From assembly GCF_022664455.2 (NCBI RefSeq), contig NZ_JAKRKC020000001.1:2919001-2983000 (forward strand): a stretch of DNA of 64,000 bases. Reading direction: 5' to 3'. This document shows, in pieces, positions 1 through 8,776 of this stretch; within the stretch, counting starts at the first letter, position 1; each line of letters begins with the position of its first letter. A program made the position numbers and the translations under genes. The notes under the pieces were generated by a model. The model had not been told where the DNA came from. It ran no database searches and worked only from the letters and a program-made list of their open reading frames with translations. Source of the stretch: Actinomadura luzonensis. GTDB taxonomy: Bacteria > Actinomycetota > Actinomycetes > Streptosporangiales > Streptosporangiaceae.

Positions 1-3000
1 CGAAGTTCTGCTCGCCCGGAGTGATCGTGAGCTGGTCGAAGTCGTCGAGGAGCACGGCGTAGGGGGTGCCGGCGAAGGGGGCGGCCGCGGCGCGGAGGTC
101 GGCGTCGGTGAAGGCGGTGCCGGTCAGGAGGCGGGCGCCGGGCGGGAGGGCGCGGGCCAGCGGGGAGCGGGGCGGGGCGAGCGCGAGGACGCCGACGCCC
201 GCGCGGAGCAGGCCGGTGGCGAGGACGAGGGCGGCGTTGCTGCGGCCCGAGCCGGGCGGGCCCGAGACGAGGGCGAGGTGCGGGCCCGCGCCGAACAGGT
301 CCAGGGCGACCGGGCGCACGTCCGGCCCGCCGACGCCGATCGGGATCCCGCCGGCGCTGACAGGGGTCGCGCCGACGCTGACAGGGGGGCCGGCGAGTTC
401 GTCCAGGGGGAGGGCGGCGGGCAGGGGCGGGAACGACTTCGGGAACGGGGGGCCCGGCAGCGGCCACGGCGGGTCGAGGGGCAGGGCGATCTGGGCGTGC
501 AGGCCGGTGGCGGCGTCGATCGCGCGGCCGGGCAGCACCGGCGGCGACACCATGCCGGACGACGCCAGGTACGAACGCCGCGTCTCCTCCCGCGCGAAGG
601 GCAGGAGCAGCCGCCGCGAGAACAGGTCCGGGGTCTTGCCCCGCAGCATGTCGTGCCCGCCTGCCGCCACCACATGCACGCCGACCGGCGGGCCGCCCGC
701 GACGACGCCGCGCAGCGTCACCAGCAGCGAGGTCTCCACGAAGTCGGGGTCGCCGCGGTTCTCGAAGTACTCCCAGCCGTCGATGAGCAGCACGATCACG
801 GGCGGCCGCGGCGACGGCCGGGCCAGGCGGCGGCGGTCCACCTCGCCGGCGAGCCAGGTCACGAGCCGGCGGATCCGGTCCGGTTCGGCGGCGTTCGCGA
901 CCGCGCCGCAGATCGGCAGGCGTTCGTAGGGGGCCAGGCCGCCCGGCTGGTTCTCGATGACGTACAGCCACACCTGGGCGGGCGGGCAGCGGGTGGCCAG
1001 GCTGGAGATGAGGGTGCGGGCGAACGTGGTCCGGCCCGACTGGGGGCCGCCGGCCACGAGCAGCCGTTCGGTGCCGGCGAGGTCGAGCGTCATCGCGGGC
1101 TGGGCCTGGAGGGCGGGGTCGTCCAGAAGGGCGAACGGCACGGGCGGCGGGTCGCCGGGCGCGGGGGAGCGGGCGGCGTGGCGTCCCCGGGCCGCCGCCG
1201 CCCCCGGCAGAAGCGCCGGGTCCGAGGCAGCGGGAGAGGCAGCGGGAGAGGCGGAGGAGGGAGCGGGAGAGGCGGCGGGAGAGGGGTGGGGCGGCGGCGC
1301 CGGATCGAGGGCGGCGGGCGGGGGGAGGATGGCGGTCAGGTCCAGGGCGGCGGGCAGCGGCGGCAGGAGCGGGCGGAACGGCGGCTCGAAGGCCAGGCGC
1401 CCGGCGGCGGCGCGGACGGCGGCGATCGCGAGGTCCTGGTCCGTGGGCCCGTTCGCGGGCCGGGACGGCGGCTCGGGCCGGGGCAGGCCGAGCGCCGTCC
1501 ACGGCAGCACCCGGGCACGCGCCGGCGCCGCGCCGGCGGCGGGCGGCGGGTCGCCGAGGTAGCCGGTCTGGAAGAGCTGCGGCGTCCGCTGCTCGCCGCC
1601 CACCCGCATGATCATGCCGCGCCCCCGCAGCCGGGACGGGATCGCGGCGGCGTCCGGCACGCCCAGCACCTCCACGCTGTCGGAGGGCTCGTTCTGGCGC
1701 AGGGTGACGCGCAGCGAGATGTTGTTGCGGAGCTCGGGCGACAGCTTGCCCTGCAACGACTGCGTGGCCAGCACCAGGTGCATGCCGAGCGAGCGGCCCT
1801 TGGCGGCCACGTTGACCAGCTCGCGCAGGAAGTCGGGCGAGCTCTCCAGCACCCGCGCGAACTCGTCGAACACCATCACCAGCCGCGGCAGCCGCCCGCC
1901 GGCCGCCCAGTAGGCGTCGATCTCGCCGCCGTGCCGGGCGAGGATCGCCTCCCTGCGGCGGACCTCGGCCCGTACGGAGGCGAGGACGCGCCGGGCGGCG
2001 CTCTCGTCGAAGACGTCGGCGGCGGTGTCGCCGGTGGAGCGGATCAGCCCGACGACGTGCGGGCAGTGCTCGAACGGCAGGAACGCGCTGCCGCCCTTGA
2101 AGTCCACCAGCACGAGGTTGAGCTCGTCGGGCCGGTTGGCCAGCAGCAGGGAGGTGACGAGGGTCTGCAGCAGGATGCTCTTGCCCGCGCCGGTCGCGCC
2201 GCCGAGCATCGTGTGGGGGCCGTCGGCGGCGAGGTCCACGGTGACGGGGCCGGCGCCGTCGGCGCCGACGACGACCCTGGTGGTGGGCCCGGGGTCGGTC
2301 GCCCAGCGGGCCAGCACCCCTTCCGGGGTGAGCTCGCCGCCGAGCACGTCGAGCAGCCGCACCGCGGACGGGATCACGCGTTCGGCGCGGGCCAGCGTGA
2401 GCCGGTCGCGCATCGGGGCGACGGCCCGGGCGATGCGCTCGGCCGCCGCCTCGCTCAGGCCCTCGGGACGCACGGCGGCGGGCAGCCCGCGCCGGGCCCG
2501 GGTGAGCAGCATGGACGCCCCGTCCAGCTCGCAGACGCCGCGGCACTCGTTCAGGCTGCGCTGGTCGGCGCAGATGACGTGGACGCCGACCGACGGGCCC
2601 TCGCGCAGCACCTCGCGCACGCCGGGGACGTCGCGGAGGGCCCGCGCCCCGTCGAGCACGACGACCACCTCCTCGGCGAAGCGCCGGTGCTGGTCGCGGG
2701 CCTTGAGACGGTCGGTGACGAGGTCGCGCAGCTCCTCGACGCGTGCGGTCCTGGTCTCGGGCGTGTTGCCGACCAGGCAGGGGACGGGGCCGCCGTCCGG
2801 GGCCAGGTGCGGCAGCCAGCGGGTCCAGGCCAGGCGTTCGCCGCCGGAGGCGGTGATGAGGACCAGGCGCAGCTCGTCGGGGGCGCGCAGGGTGCCGAGC
2901 TGGACCAGCAGCCAGCGGAGCAGCGCGTCCACCGGCTCGGGCGGGCCGATGACGCCGAGCACGCCGATCTCGCGCAGGTCCACGGTGACCGGGACGCCGC

Positions 3001-4087
3001 GCAGCACCGGCTCGGCGAAGCCGGGCCACGGCTCGCCGTCGAAGCGGATCGCGGCGGGCTCGTCGGCGACGCCGACCCGCAGCGTCAGCCCGTCGGGGGA
3101 GTCGGCGTTGCGCGGCCACAGCCCGGGGCCCTCGTGGGTGGCGGCGTAGGTGAGGTCCACCTCGTCGGGCGCGACGAGGTGGCGCAGCCACTGCTCGCGG
3201 ACGACGTGCCGCCTGATCCGTTCCAGCGTCTCGTGCTTGCGGGCGTCGAACTCCCGCTCTTTCCTGGCGCGCTGCCGGCCCTCGACCCACTGCGTGGCGA
3301 AGAACGTGATCGGCGTCAATATCCCGAACAGCAGAAAGTACGGACTTTTTAACAAGATCGCCATCGCGACCGAAATGGGCAGCGGCAGCAGTGACGAAAG
3401 CAGCGCGGCGGCGGTATTCCGCTGCGGCGTCTCGTTCCTGGGCAGCGTGATCACGGCCGCCGGGACGGCGGGCGCGGGGGAGAAGGCCCGGTCGAAGTCG
3501 ATCCGCCCGTCGGCGGCGCGGGTGGTCCGCAGCCGGGACGGCGGCAGCGGCGCCCAGCGCAGCCGGTCGTCGCCCACCTGGAGCACCCCGTCCGGCCGGA
3601 GCGGCACCGGCTCGCGCACGGGCAGCTCGTCCACGAGCGTGCCGTTGCGCGAGCCGAGGTCGGTGACCGTGACCTCGCCGGTCCAGGACACGTCGAGGCG
3701 CGCGTGCTGCCGGGACACCCGCTGGTCGTAGGGGAGGCAGACGCCGGTCTGGTCGCGGCCCACGACGTGGGCGCCGGGGCTGACCCAGATCACCCGGCCG
3801 GCGTCCGGCCCGGCGAAGACGCGCAGCGCCCCGGCCGCCGCGAGGGGACGCCAGGGCTGCGCGCGCTCGGGCTCGCCGATCGAGATCGTCGCGCCGGGCA
3901 CGATCGGGCCGCCCGCGACGGTCGCCTCGGGGTCGAGCTTGCCGGTGCCGACGAAGCACGGCCGCCCCGCGACGGGGACGGGCAGGGCCCGCAGCAACGA
4001 GCCGACGGTGGTGCCCGGCTCGGCCGTCACCTCGACGTCGCACTCGGCAGAGGTCGCCGGATCGCGGATCGTGGTCCGAATGATCAT
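1..4087 (-). CDS. EssC/EccC-like FtsK/SpoIIIE ATPase with FHA domain (partial, 3' end outside window)
   Basis: Translation from ATG at 4087 is open for 1362 residues to the left edge. An N-terminal region is followed by a forkhead-associated domain at about residues 95-175 (GRD, VSRQHA, DLGSRNGT) and two close membrane segments at about 225-265. Three FtsK/SpoIIIE-type ATPase modules follow. The first has an intact Walker A, GATGAGKS, with the Lys near residue 636. The second (GGPQSGRTT, about 1019) and third (GPPGSGRS, about 1281) have Arg in place of the Walker Lys. This layout (FHA, membrane hairpin, three ATPase modules) is that of the type VII secretion motor EssC/EccC, which drives export of WXG100-type substrates. 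A Pro/Ala/Ser-rich linker of roughly 100 residues separates modules one and two. Its partners must lie to the left; none are visible here. The gene is divergent from an ECF sigma operon. The assignment is from domain order; substrates are unknown. Confidence 0.85.
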   Translation of the reverse strand, partial: MIIRTTIRDPATSAECDVEVTAEPGTTVGSLLRALPVPVAGRPCFVGTGKLDPEATVAGGPIVPGATISIGEPERAQPWRPLAAAGALRVFAGPDAGRVIWVSPGAHVVGRDQTGVCLPYDQRVSRQHARLDVSWTGEVTVTDLGSRNGTLVDELPVREPVPLRPDGVLQVGDDRLRWAPLPPSRLRTTRAADGRIDFDRAFSPAPAVPAAVITLPRNETPQRNTAAALLSSLLPLPISVAMAILLKSPYFLLFGILTPITFFATQWVEGRQRARKEREFDARKHETLERIRRHVVREQWLRHLVAPDEVDLTYAATHEGPGLWPRNADSPDGLTLRVGVADEPAAIRFDGEPWPGFAEPVLRGVPVTVDLREIGVLGVIGPPEPVDALLRWLLVQLGTLRAPDELRLVLITASGGERLAWTRWLPHLAPDGGPVPCLVGNTPETRTARVEELRDLVTDRLKARDQHRRFAEEVVVVLDGARALRDVPGVREVLREGPSVGVHVICADQRSLNECRGVCELDGASMLLTRARRGLPAAVRPEGLSEAAAERIARAVAPMRDRLTLARAERVIPSAVRLLDVLGGELTPEGVLARWATDPGPTTRVVVGADGAGPVTVDLAADGPHTMLGGATGAGKSILLQTLVTSLLLANRPDELNLVLVDFKGGSAFLPFEHCPHVVGLIRSTGDTAADVFDESAARRVLASVRAEVRRREAILARHGGEIDAYWAAGGRLPRLVMVFDEFARVLESSPDFLRELVNVAAKGRSLGMHLVLATQSLQGKLSPELRNNISLRVTLRQNEPSDSVEVLGVPDAAAIPSRLRGRGMIMRVGGEQRTPQLFQTGYLGDPPPAAGAAPARARVLPWTALGLPRPEPPSRPANGPTDQDLAIAAVRAAAGRLAFEPPFRPLLPPLPAALDLTAILPPPAALDPAPPPHPSPAASPAPSSASPAASPAASDPALLPGAAAARGRHAARSPAPGDPPPVPFALLDDPALQAQPAMTLDLAGTERLLVAGGPQSGRTTFARTLISSLATRCPPAQVWLYVIENQPGGLAPYERLPICGAVANAAEPDRIRRLVTWLAGEVDRRRLARPSPRPPVIVLLIDGWEYFENRGDPDFVETSLLVTLRGVVAGGPPVGVHVVAAGGHDMLRGKTPDLFSRRLLLPFAREETRRSYLASSGMVSPPVLPGRAIDAATGLHAQIALPLDPPWPLPGPPFPKSFPPLPAALPLDELAGPPVSVGATPVSAGGIPIGVGGPDVRPVALDLFGAGPHLALVSGPPGSGRSNAALVLATGLLRAGVGVLALAPPRSPLARALPPGARLLTGTAFTDADLRAAAAPFAGTPYAVLLDDFDQLTITPGEQNF

Positions 4088-4259
4088 AGGCCCCTCTCCG
4101 GAGGACCGGAGGACTTAACCTGATTTATCAATTAAATCTAGCTGTACGACCAGAGGGGCAAAGTACATGGCCGCGGCCCTCGCCGCTAGCTAGAGTAATA
4201 AATCCCATATCAGCGCGGTATTTAATGATATCCGCAGTACGCGAGGAGCCCGCCCCCTT
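4088..4259. promoter_or_regulatory. AT-rich divergent promoter region
   Basis: This 172-nt gap separates the EssC-like gene (leftward) from the sigma factor operon (rightward). It is conspicuously AT-rich for this genome, for example around 4118-4140 and 4195-4235, which fits promoters on both strands. A purine-rich stretch just before 4260 is a possible ribosome binding site for the sigma gene. No operator is identified. Confidence 0.4.
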
Positions 4260-4787
4260 GTGAGGAATCACCGCGTAACCGAAGAGGCCATGGTCCGCGC
4301 CCTCTACCGCGAATACGGCGCCCCGCTGATGGCCTTCGCCGTCCGGCTGACGGGCGGCGACCGGCGCTGGGCCGAGGACGTCGTCCAGGAGACCCTGGTC
4401 CGCGCCTGGCGCAACATCCACGACCTCCGCACCGACAGCGGCTCGCTCATGCCCTGGCTGGCCACCGTCGCCCGCCGCGTCGTCATCGACGACCGCCGCC
4501 GCTCCGGCCACCGCCCCCTCGACACCGTCGAGGAGATCCCCGAGCGCGCCCAGGCCACCGTCGCCGAGGACGAGCGCCTGCTGCGCGAGATCGTGGTGAC
4601 CGACGCCATGCTCTCGCTCTCGCCCGCCCACCGCCAGGTGCTCACCGAGACGTTCCTGCTCGACCGCACGGTCGCGGAGGCGGCCGAGACGATCGGCGTC
4701 CCGGTCGGAACGATCAAGTCCCGCGTGTACTACGCCATGCGGGCCCTGCGCGTCGCATTGGAGGAAAGGGGGGTGATGTTGCCATGA
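4260..4787 (+). CDS. ECF-family RNA polymerase sigma factor
   Basis: 175 residues from a GTG start preceded by a GAGGAG-like site. Region 2 is at about residues 12-75 (AEDVVQETLVRAWR) and region 4 at about 115-170 (helix-turn-helix ending GTIKSRVYYAMRALRVAL). There is no extra N- or C-terminal domain. It should direct RNA polymerase to a small regulon. The gene is followed after 43 nt by a zinc-finger anti-sigma gene, the usual pairing, so its activity is probably held by that membrane partner until an envelope or redox signal arrives. It closely resembles the second ECF factor at 15344-15901, including the C-terminal ALEERG sequence, so the two look paralogous. Confidence 0.93.
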   Translation: MRNHRVTEEAMVRALYREYGAPLMAFAVRLTGGDRRWAEDVVQETLVRAWRNIHDLRTDSGSLMPWLATVARRVVIDDRRRSGHRPLDTVEEIPERAQATVAEDERLLREIVVTDAMLSLSPAHRQVLTETFLLDRTVAEAAETIGVPVGTIKSRVYYAMRALRVALEERGVMLP

Positions 4788-4830
4788 ATCCTCCGATGCG
4801 GCACATGATGGAGAGGGGGGTGGTACGGCC

Positions 4831-5526
4831 ATGAACGAGGTCCAACACGAGGACGTCGCCGCGTACGCGCTGGGCCTGCTCGACGAGGGGGAGCGAGCGG
4901 CCTTCGAGCGCCACCTGGCGGGCTGCCCGAGCTGCGCCGCCGAGGTCGGCATGTTCGCCGAGATGGGCGAGCTGATCAAGGGGGTGCACCCGGACGACCT
5001 GCTGCCGAGCCCGCCCGACCCGCAGGTCGAGTCGCTGCTGGTGCGCCGGGCCGCCGCCGAGCGCCGCCGCCGCGGCCTGCACCGCACGATGACGGCCGCC
5101 GCCGCGTGCGTGCTCATCGCGACCGGCGTGTTCCTGGCCGTGCGGTCGTTCACCGGCGGCCCGAACCCGGACAGCGTCCACAGCCCGGCCGCGGCCCTGC
5201 TCATGACCGGCAGGACGTACACGGTCACCGACCCGGCCACCGGCGTCAACGCCGTCGTCGGCCTGGAGGACAAGGGCTGGGGCACCCACGTCGCGTTGCA
5301 GCTCAAGGGCGTCAGGGGGCCGCTGCAGTGCCGCCTGCTCGCGGTCGGCGACGACGGCCGCTCCGAGACGGTGGCGAGCTGGGGCGTCCCCGACAAGGGG
5401 TACGGCGTGCCGGGCGCGCCCGACCCGCTGCTCCTGCACGGCGGCACCAGCCTGACCCAGGACCACCTCAACCACTTCACCGTCGAGACCTTCGACGGCC
5501 GCACGCTGGCCACGATCGCGACCTGA
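4831..5526 (+). CDS. Zinc-finger (zf-HC2) membrane anti-sigma factor
   Basis: 231 residues. The N-terminal sigma-binding domain carries the zinc-coordinating pattern His-x3-Cys-x2-Cys (HLAGCPSC, about residues 28-35). One membrane segment lies at about residues 90-110, followed by an extracytoplasmic RskA-like domain of about 115 residues. It is expected to sequester the ECF sigma factor encoded just upstream. The stop overlaps the start of the following PHP gene (TGATG), indicating translational coupling. Architecture and sequence resemble the anti-sigma factor at 15901-16686. Confidence 0.9.
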   Translation: MNEVQHEDVAAYALGLLDEGERAAFERHLAGCPSCAAEVGMFAEMGELIKGVHPDDLLPSPPDPQVESLLVRRAAAERRRRGLHRTMTAAAACVLIATGVFLAVRSFTGGPNPDSVHSPAAALLMTGRTYTVTDPATGVNAVVGLEDKGWGTHVALQLKGVRGPLQCRLLAVGDDGRSETVASWGVPDKGYGVPGAPDPLLLHGGTSLTQDHLNHFTVETFDGRTLATIAT

Positions 5527-6380
5527 TGCGCGTCGACCTGCACAGCCACAGCAGCGCCTCCGACGGCACCGAGCCCCCGGCCGCCGTCGTGCGCCGGGCC
5601 CGCGAGCGCGGCCTCGACGTGCTCGCGCTGACCGACCACGACACCGTCGCGGGCCATCCCGAGGCGATCGGCGCCCTGCCCGCCGGGCTGACGCTGGTGC
5701 CCGGCATGGAGCTGTCCTGCCGCCGCGACGGGCAGAGCGTCCACCTGCTCGCCTACCTCTTCGACCCGGCCGAGCCCGAGCTGCGCGCCGAGTGCGGGCG
5801 GCTCAGGGCGGCCCGCGAGACCCGGGGGCGGCTCATGGTCGAGCGGCTGGCCGAGCTGGGCGTGCCGGTCACCTGGGAGCAGGTCGCCGCGCTGGCGGCG
5901 GGCGGCCCGGTCGGGCGGCCGCACATCGCCCGCGCCATGGTCGCCGCCGGGGCGATCGCCGCGCCCGAGCTGGCGTTCACCCCCGAGTGGATCGGGACGG
6001 GCGGCCGGGCCCACGTCTCCCGCTACGCGCTCGACCCCGTGCGGGCGGTGCGGCTGGTCAGAGCCGCGGGCGGGGTGCCGGTGCTGGCCCACCCCAAGGC
6101 GGCCAGGCGCGGGGCGACGGTGCCCGACGCGGACATCGCCGAGCTGGCCGCGGCCGGGCTGTTCGGGGTCGAGGCCGACCACCTGGACCACGACGAGGCC
6201 GCCCGCGCCCGGCTGCGCGTGCTGGCCGGCGAGCTGGGCCTGGCGGTCACCGGCTCCAGCGACGACCACGGCGAGTTGACCGGGCACCGCCTCGGCTGCG
6301 AGACCACGGCCCCCGAGGTGTACGAACGCCTCGTCGCCGAGGCCACCGGCGCGGCCCCCGTGGCGGCTCCGCGCGAGTAG
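5526..6380 (+). CDS. PHP-domain phosphoesterase
   Basis: 284 residues from an ATG that overlaps the anti-sigma stop. Metal-binding PHP motifs are visible in order: VDLHSHSSASDG at the N-terminus, LTDHDT near residue 36, GMELSC near 62, a HPK motif near 190 and SSDDHG near 245. This matches the YciV/RNase AM-like family of single PHP-domain proteins, which hydrolyse 3',5'-nucleoside bisphosphates or short 5' RNA ends using a trinuclear metal site. The start is set by the overlap and by the conserved HSHSxxSDG beginning. Co-transcription with a sigma/anti-sigma pair suggests, but does not prove, a link to a stress regulon. Confidence 0.85.
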   Translation: MRVDLHSHSSASDGTEPPAAVVRRARERGLDVLALTDHDTVAGHPEAIGALPAGLTLVPGMELSCRRDGQSVHLLAYLFDPAEPELRAECGRLRAARETRGRLMVERLAELGVPVTWEQVAALAAGGPVGRPHIARAMVAAGAIAAPELAFTPEWIGTGGRAHVSRYALDPVRAVRLVRAAGGVPVLAHPKAARRGATVPDADIAELAAAGLFGVEADHLDHDEAARARLRVLAGELGLAVTGSSDDHGELTGHRLGCETTAPEVYERLVAEATGAAPVAAPRE

Positions 6381-6399
6381 GGCCGCGAGGCGCCGCCGG

Positions 6400-7014
6400 T
6401 CAGCCCGGCTTGCGCGGGGCCGCGAAGTGCGTGACGAACCAGTCGCGGGCGTGGTCGGCGACGGCGTCGAGGGCGCCGGGCTCCTCGAACAGGTGGGTCG
6501 CGCCCGGCACGACCGTGAGCCGGCTCTCGACGCGCAGCCGCCGCTGGGCCTCCTGGTTCAGCTCGACCACCACCGGGTCCCGGCCGCCGACGACGAGCAG
6601 CGTGGCGGCCCGCACGGCGGCCAGGCGCGGCCCGGCGAGGTCGGGACGGCCGCCGCGGGAGACGACCGCGGCGATCTCGTTGCCCGGCTCGGCGGCCGCC
6701 CACAACGCCGCCGCCGCGCCGGTGCTGGCCCCGAAGTAGCCGATCGGCAGGCCGGCGGAGCGCGGGTCGTCCCTGGCCTGGCGGGTGCGGTCCAGGAGGC
6801 GTCCGGCCAGCAGGGCGATGTCGAAGACGTTCGCCCGGTCGGCCTCCTCCTCGGGCGTCAGCAGGTCGAACAGCAGCGTCGCCAGGCCGGCCTCGTTGAG
6901 CGCGCCGGCGACGTACCGGTTGCGCGGACTGTGCCGGCTGCTCCCGCTGCCGTGCGCGAACAACACGAGCCCCTGAGCGGCGTCAGGGACGACCAGGTCC
7001 CCATCCCCGGCCAT
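6400..7014 (-). CDS. Dienelactone hydrolase-like alpha/beta hydrolase
   Basis: 204 residues from the ATG at 7014, which has a GGAGG site about 9 nt upstream; an upstream GTG at 7041 is less likely. Alpha/beta-hydrolase features: oxyanion region VLFAHGSGSS near residue 20, nucleophile elbow GASTG near 95, acid in VVGGRDPV near 150 and a final His in PGATHLFEE. The family includes dienelactone hydrolases and the hydrolase half of phosphoribosyltransferase-hydrolase fusions. The substrate is not predictable. It is convergent with the PHP gene, separated by 19 nt. Confidence 0.8.
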   Translation of the reverse strand: MAGDGDLVVPDAAQGLVLFAHGSGSSRHSPRNRYVAGALNEAGLATLLFDLLTPEEEADRANVFDIALLAGRLLDRTRQARDDPRSAGLPIGYFGASTGAAAALWAAAEPGNEIAAVVSRGGRPDLAGPRLAAVRAATLLVVGGRDPVVVELNQEAQRRLRVESRLTVVPGATHLFEEPGALDAVADHARDWFVTHFAAPRKPG

Positions 7015-7108
7015 GCGCAACACCTCCCCACCTGCCGGCACCGCTACCCTCGTGCGGCGGCCTCTACCCCCCGCCGCGCCGCCCGCCCTCGCGGCGCCGG
7101 GGCCGGGG

Positions 7109-8104
7109 TCAGTGGAGGTCGGGCGGAGGGGGCATCCGGGCGCCGCGGACCTGGGCGGCGATCGGGTCGAGGGCGGCCATCTCCTCGGGGGTGAGCGTGA
7201 GGTCGAGGGCGGCGGCGTTCTCGCGCAGCCGTTCCGGGCTGCGGGTGCCGGGGATGGGGACGACCGTGACGCCGAGCTCGTCGCCCCGCTGCGCCAGCCA
7301 GGCCAGCGCGACCTGCGCCATCGTGGCCCCGTGCGCCTCGGCGGCCCGCCGGACGGGCGCGAGCAGGGCCTCGTTGTGCGTGGCGTTGGCGGCCTGGTAG
7401 CGGGGCAGGCCGCGGCGCAGGTCGTCGGGGGCCAGGCCGTCCGTGGAGACGTGCCGGCCGGTCAGGAAGCCGCGGCTGAAGGGCGCGTACGCCACGTAGC
7501 CGATGCCCAGCTCCGCGCAGAGCGGCCCGACGGACGCCTCGTCGTCGCGGCTGAACAGCGACCACTCGTTCTGCACGGCCGCGATCGGGTGCACGGCGTG
7601 CCCGGCGCGCAACTGCCGGGCGTCGACGTTGGACAGGCCGAGGTGGGCGACCTTGCCCTCGGCGACCAGCTCGGCCATGGCGCCGACCGTGTCCTCGATG
7701 GGCGTGGCGAAGTCGGGGTGGTGCAGGTAGTAGAGGTCGATGCGCTCGACGCCGAGGCGGCGCAGGCTGCCCTCGCAGGCCTCGCGCACGTACGCGGGGT
7801 CGCTCCGCACCCCCACCAGCTCCCCGGTGCCCGGCGCGCGCACGGCGGCGAACTTGGTGGCGACCGTGATCGGCCCGTCCGCCCGCCGCTCGGCGAGGAA
7901 GCCGCCGATCAGGCGCTCGTTGGCGAAGTCGACGCCGTAGTAGTCGGAGGTGTCGAGGAAGGTGACGCCGAGGCGGGCGGCGGCGCGCAGCGTGGCGAGC
8001 GCCTGGTCGTGGTCCGTCGGGCCGAGGAATTCGCTGAGGCCCATGCAACCGAGGCCGATCGCGGGCACCTCCAGGCCGCCGCCGCCGAGTTTGACCGTAC
8101 GCAT
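7109..8104 (-). CDS. Aldo/keto reductase
   Basis: 331 residues. (beta/alpha)8 NADPH-dependent aldo/keto reductase of the AKR13-like group. The catalytic tetrad is visible as Asp and Tyr in DTSDYYG (about residues 46-53), Lys in TVATKF (about 81) and His in YYLHHPD (about 121). The C-terminal cofactor signature PIPGTRSPERL is present. It probably reduces aldehydes or ketones formed by stress or taken up. It is divergent from a TetR gene across 102 nt that hold two near-identical 16-bp palindromes, so it is most likely the target of that repressor. Confidence 0.9.
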   Translation of the reverse strand: MRTVKLGGGGLEVPAIGLGCMGLSEFLGPTDHDQALATLRAAARLGVTFLDTSDYYGVDFANERLIGGFLAERRADGPITVATKFAAVRAPGTGELVGVRSDPAYVREACEGSLRRLGVERIDLYYLHHPDFATPIEDTVGAMAELVAEGKVAHLGLSNVDARQLRAGHAVHPIAAVQNEWSLFSRDDEASVGPLCAELGIGYVAYAPFSRGFLTGRHVSTDGLAPDDLRRGLPRYQAANATHNEALLAPVRRAAEAHGATMAQVALAWLAQRGDELGVTVVPIPGTRSPERLRENAAALDLTLTPEEMAALDPIAAQVRGARMPPPPDLH

Positions 8105-8127
8105 GACGCGACTCCCTTGATAATATG

Positions 8128-8177
8128 CGGGACGGGCGTCCCGGTTATTTCCCGGAATATACGGGACGGCCATCCCG
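8128..8177. promoter_or_regulatory. Tandem TetR operators between aldo/keto reductase and tetR
   Basis: Two 16-bp inverted repeats are seen: CGGGACGGGCGTCCCG at 8128-8143 (perfect arms) and CGGGACGGCCATCCCG at 8162-8177 (one pair off). Both sit in matching flanks beginning AATAT, so the whole 25-bp block is a direct repeat with 34 bp between starts. Placement in the only gap between the divergent reductase and TetR genes makes them probable binding sites for the TetR protein, repressing both genes. Confidence 0.75.
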
Positions 8178-8206
8178 CTTGTCTATGGAGCCGGAACGGA
8201 AGCCGT

Positions 8207-8761
8207 ATGAGCAGGCCATTGCGCGCCGACGCCCAGCGCAACAGGGCGCGGGTCCTGGAGGTGGCGGCCGAGACGTTCGCCGCCGAGGGGCTGTCGGTGC
8301 CCGTGCACGAGATCGCCCGCCGGGCCGGGGTGGGCACCGGCACCGTCAGCCGGCACTTCCCCACCAAGGAGTCGTTGTTCCAGGCGATCCTGCTGGAGGG
8401 CATGGAACAGCTCGTCCGGCGCGCGCACGAGCTGGCCGGCGGCGAGCCGCCCGAGGAGGCGTTCTTCGCCTTCTTCGGGCTCATGGTCGAGGCGGGCGCG
8501 GCCAACCGGGGCCTGGTGGACGCGCTGGCCGGCGCCGGGTTCGACTTCGAGGGCGTGGCGGCCGACAGCCGATACGACGTCATGGGCGCCTGGCGCGTGC
8601 TGCTGGAGGCGGCCCAGGGCGCGGGCGCGATCCGCCGCGACGCCGACCTGGCCGACGTCAAGGCTCTGCTCAACGCCTGCGTCGCGCGCGAGCGGCCGCA
8701 TCCCGACCCGGTGGCCCGCGCCCGCATGCTCACCATCGTCCGCGAGGGCCTGCGTCCCTGA
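8207..8761 (+). CDS. TetR-family transcriptional repressor
   Basis: 184 residues. An N-terminal helix-turn-helix spans about residues 10-55 (IARRAGVGTGTVSRHFPTKE) and is followed by an all-helical ligand domain. The ATG at 8207 is preferred over an upstream in-frame extension because it leaves the operator region free and gives the usual family length. It most likely controls the divergent aldo/keto reductase and itself through the two palindromes at 8128-8177. The inducer is unknown. Confidence 0.88.
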   Translation: MSRPLRADAQRNRARVLEVAAETFAAEGLSVPVHEIARRAGVGTGTVSRHFPTKESLFQAILLEGMEQLVRRAHELAGGEPPEEAFFAFFGLMVEAGAANRGLVDALAGAGFDFEGVAADSRYDVMGAWRVLLEAAQGAGAIRRDADLADVKALLNACVARERPHPDPVARARMLTIVREGLRP

Positions 8762-8776
8762 CGCATACTGGCACAG

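Noticed and set aside
278-3352. 1024-codon plus-strand open frame opposite the EssC-like gene
   Set aside because: It is an antisense shadow of a gene with FHA and three ATPase modules.
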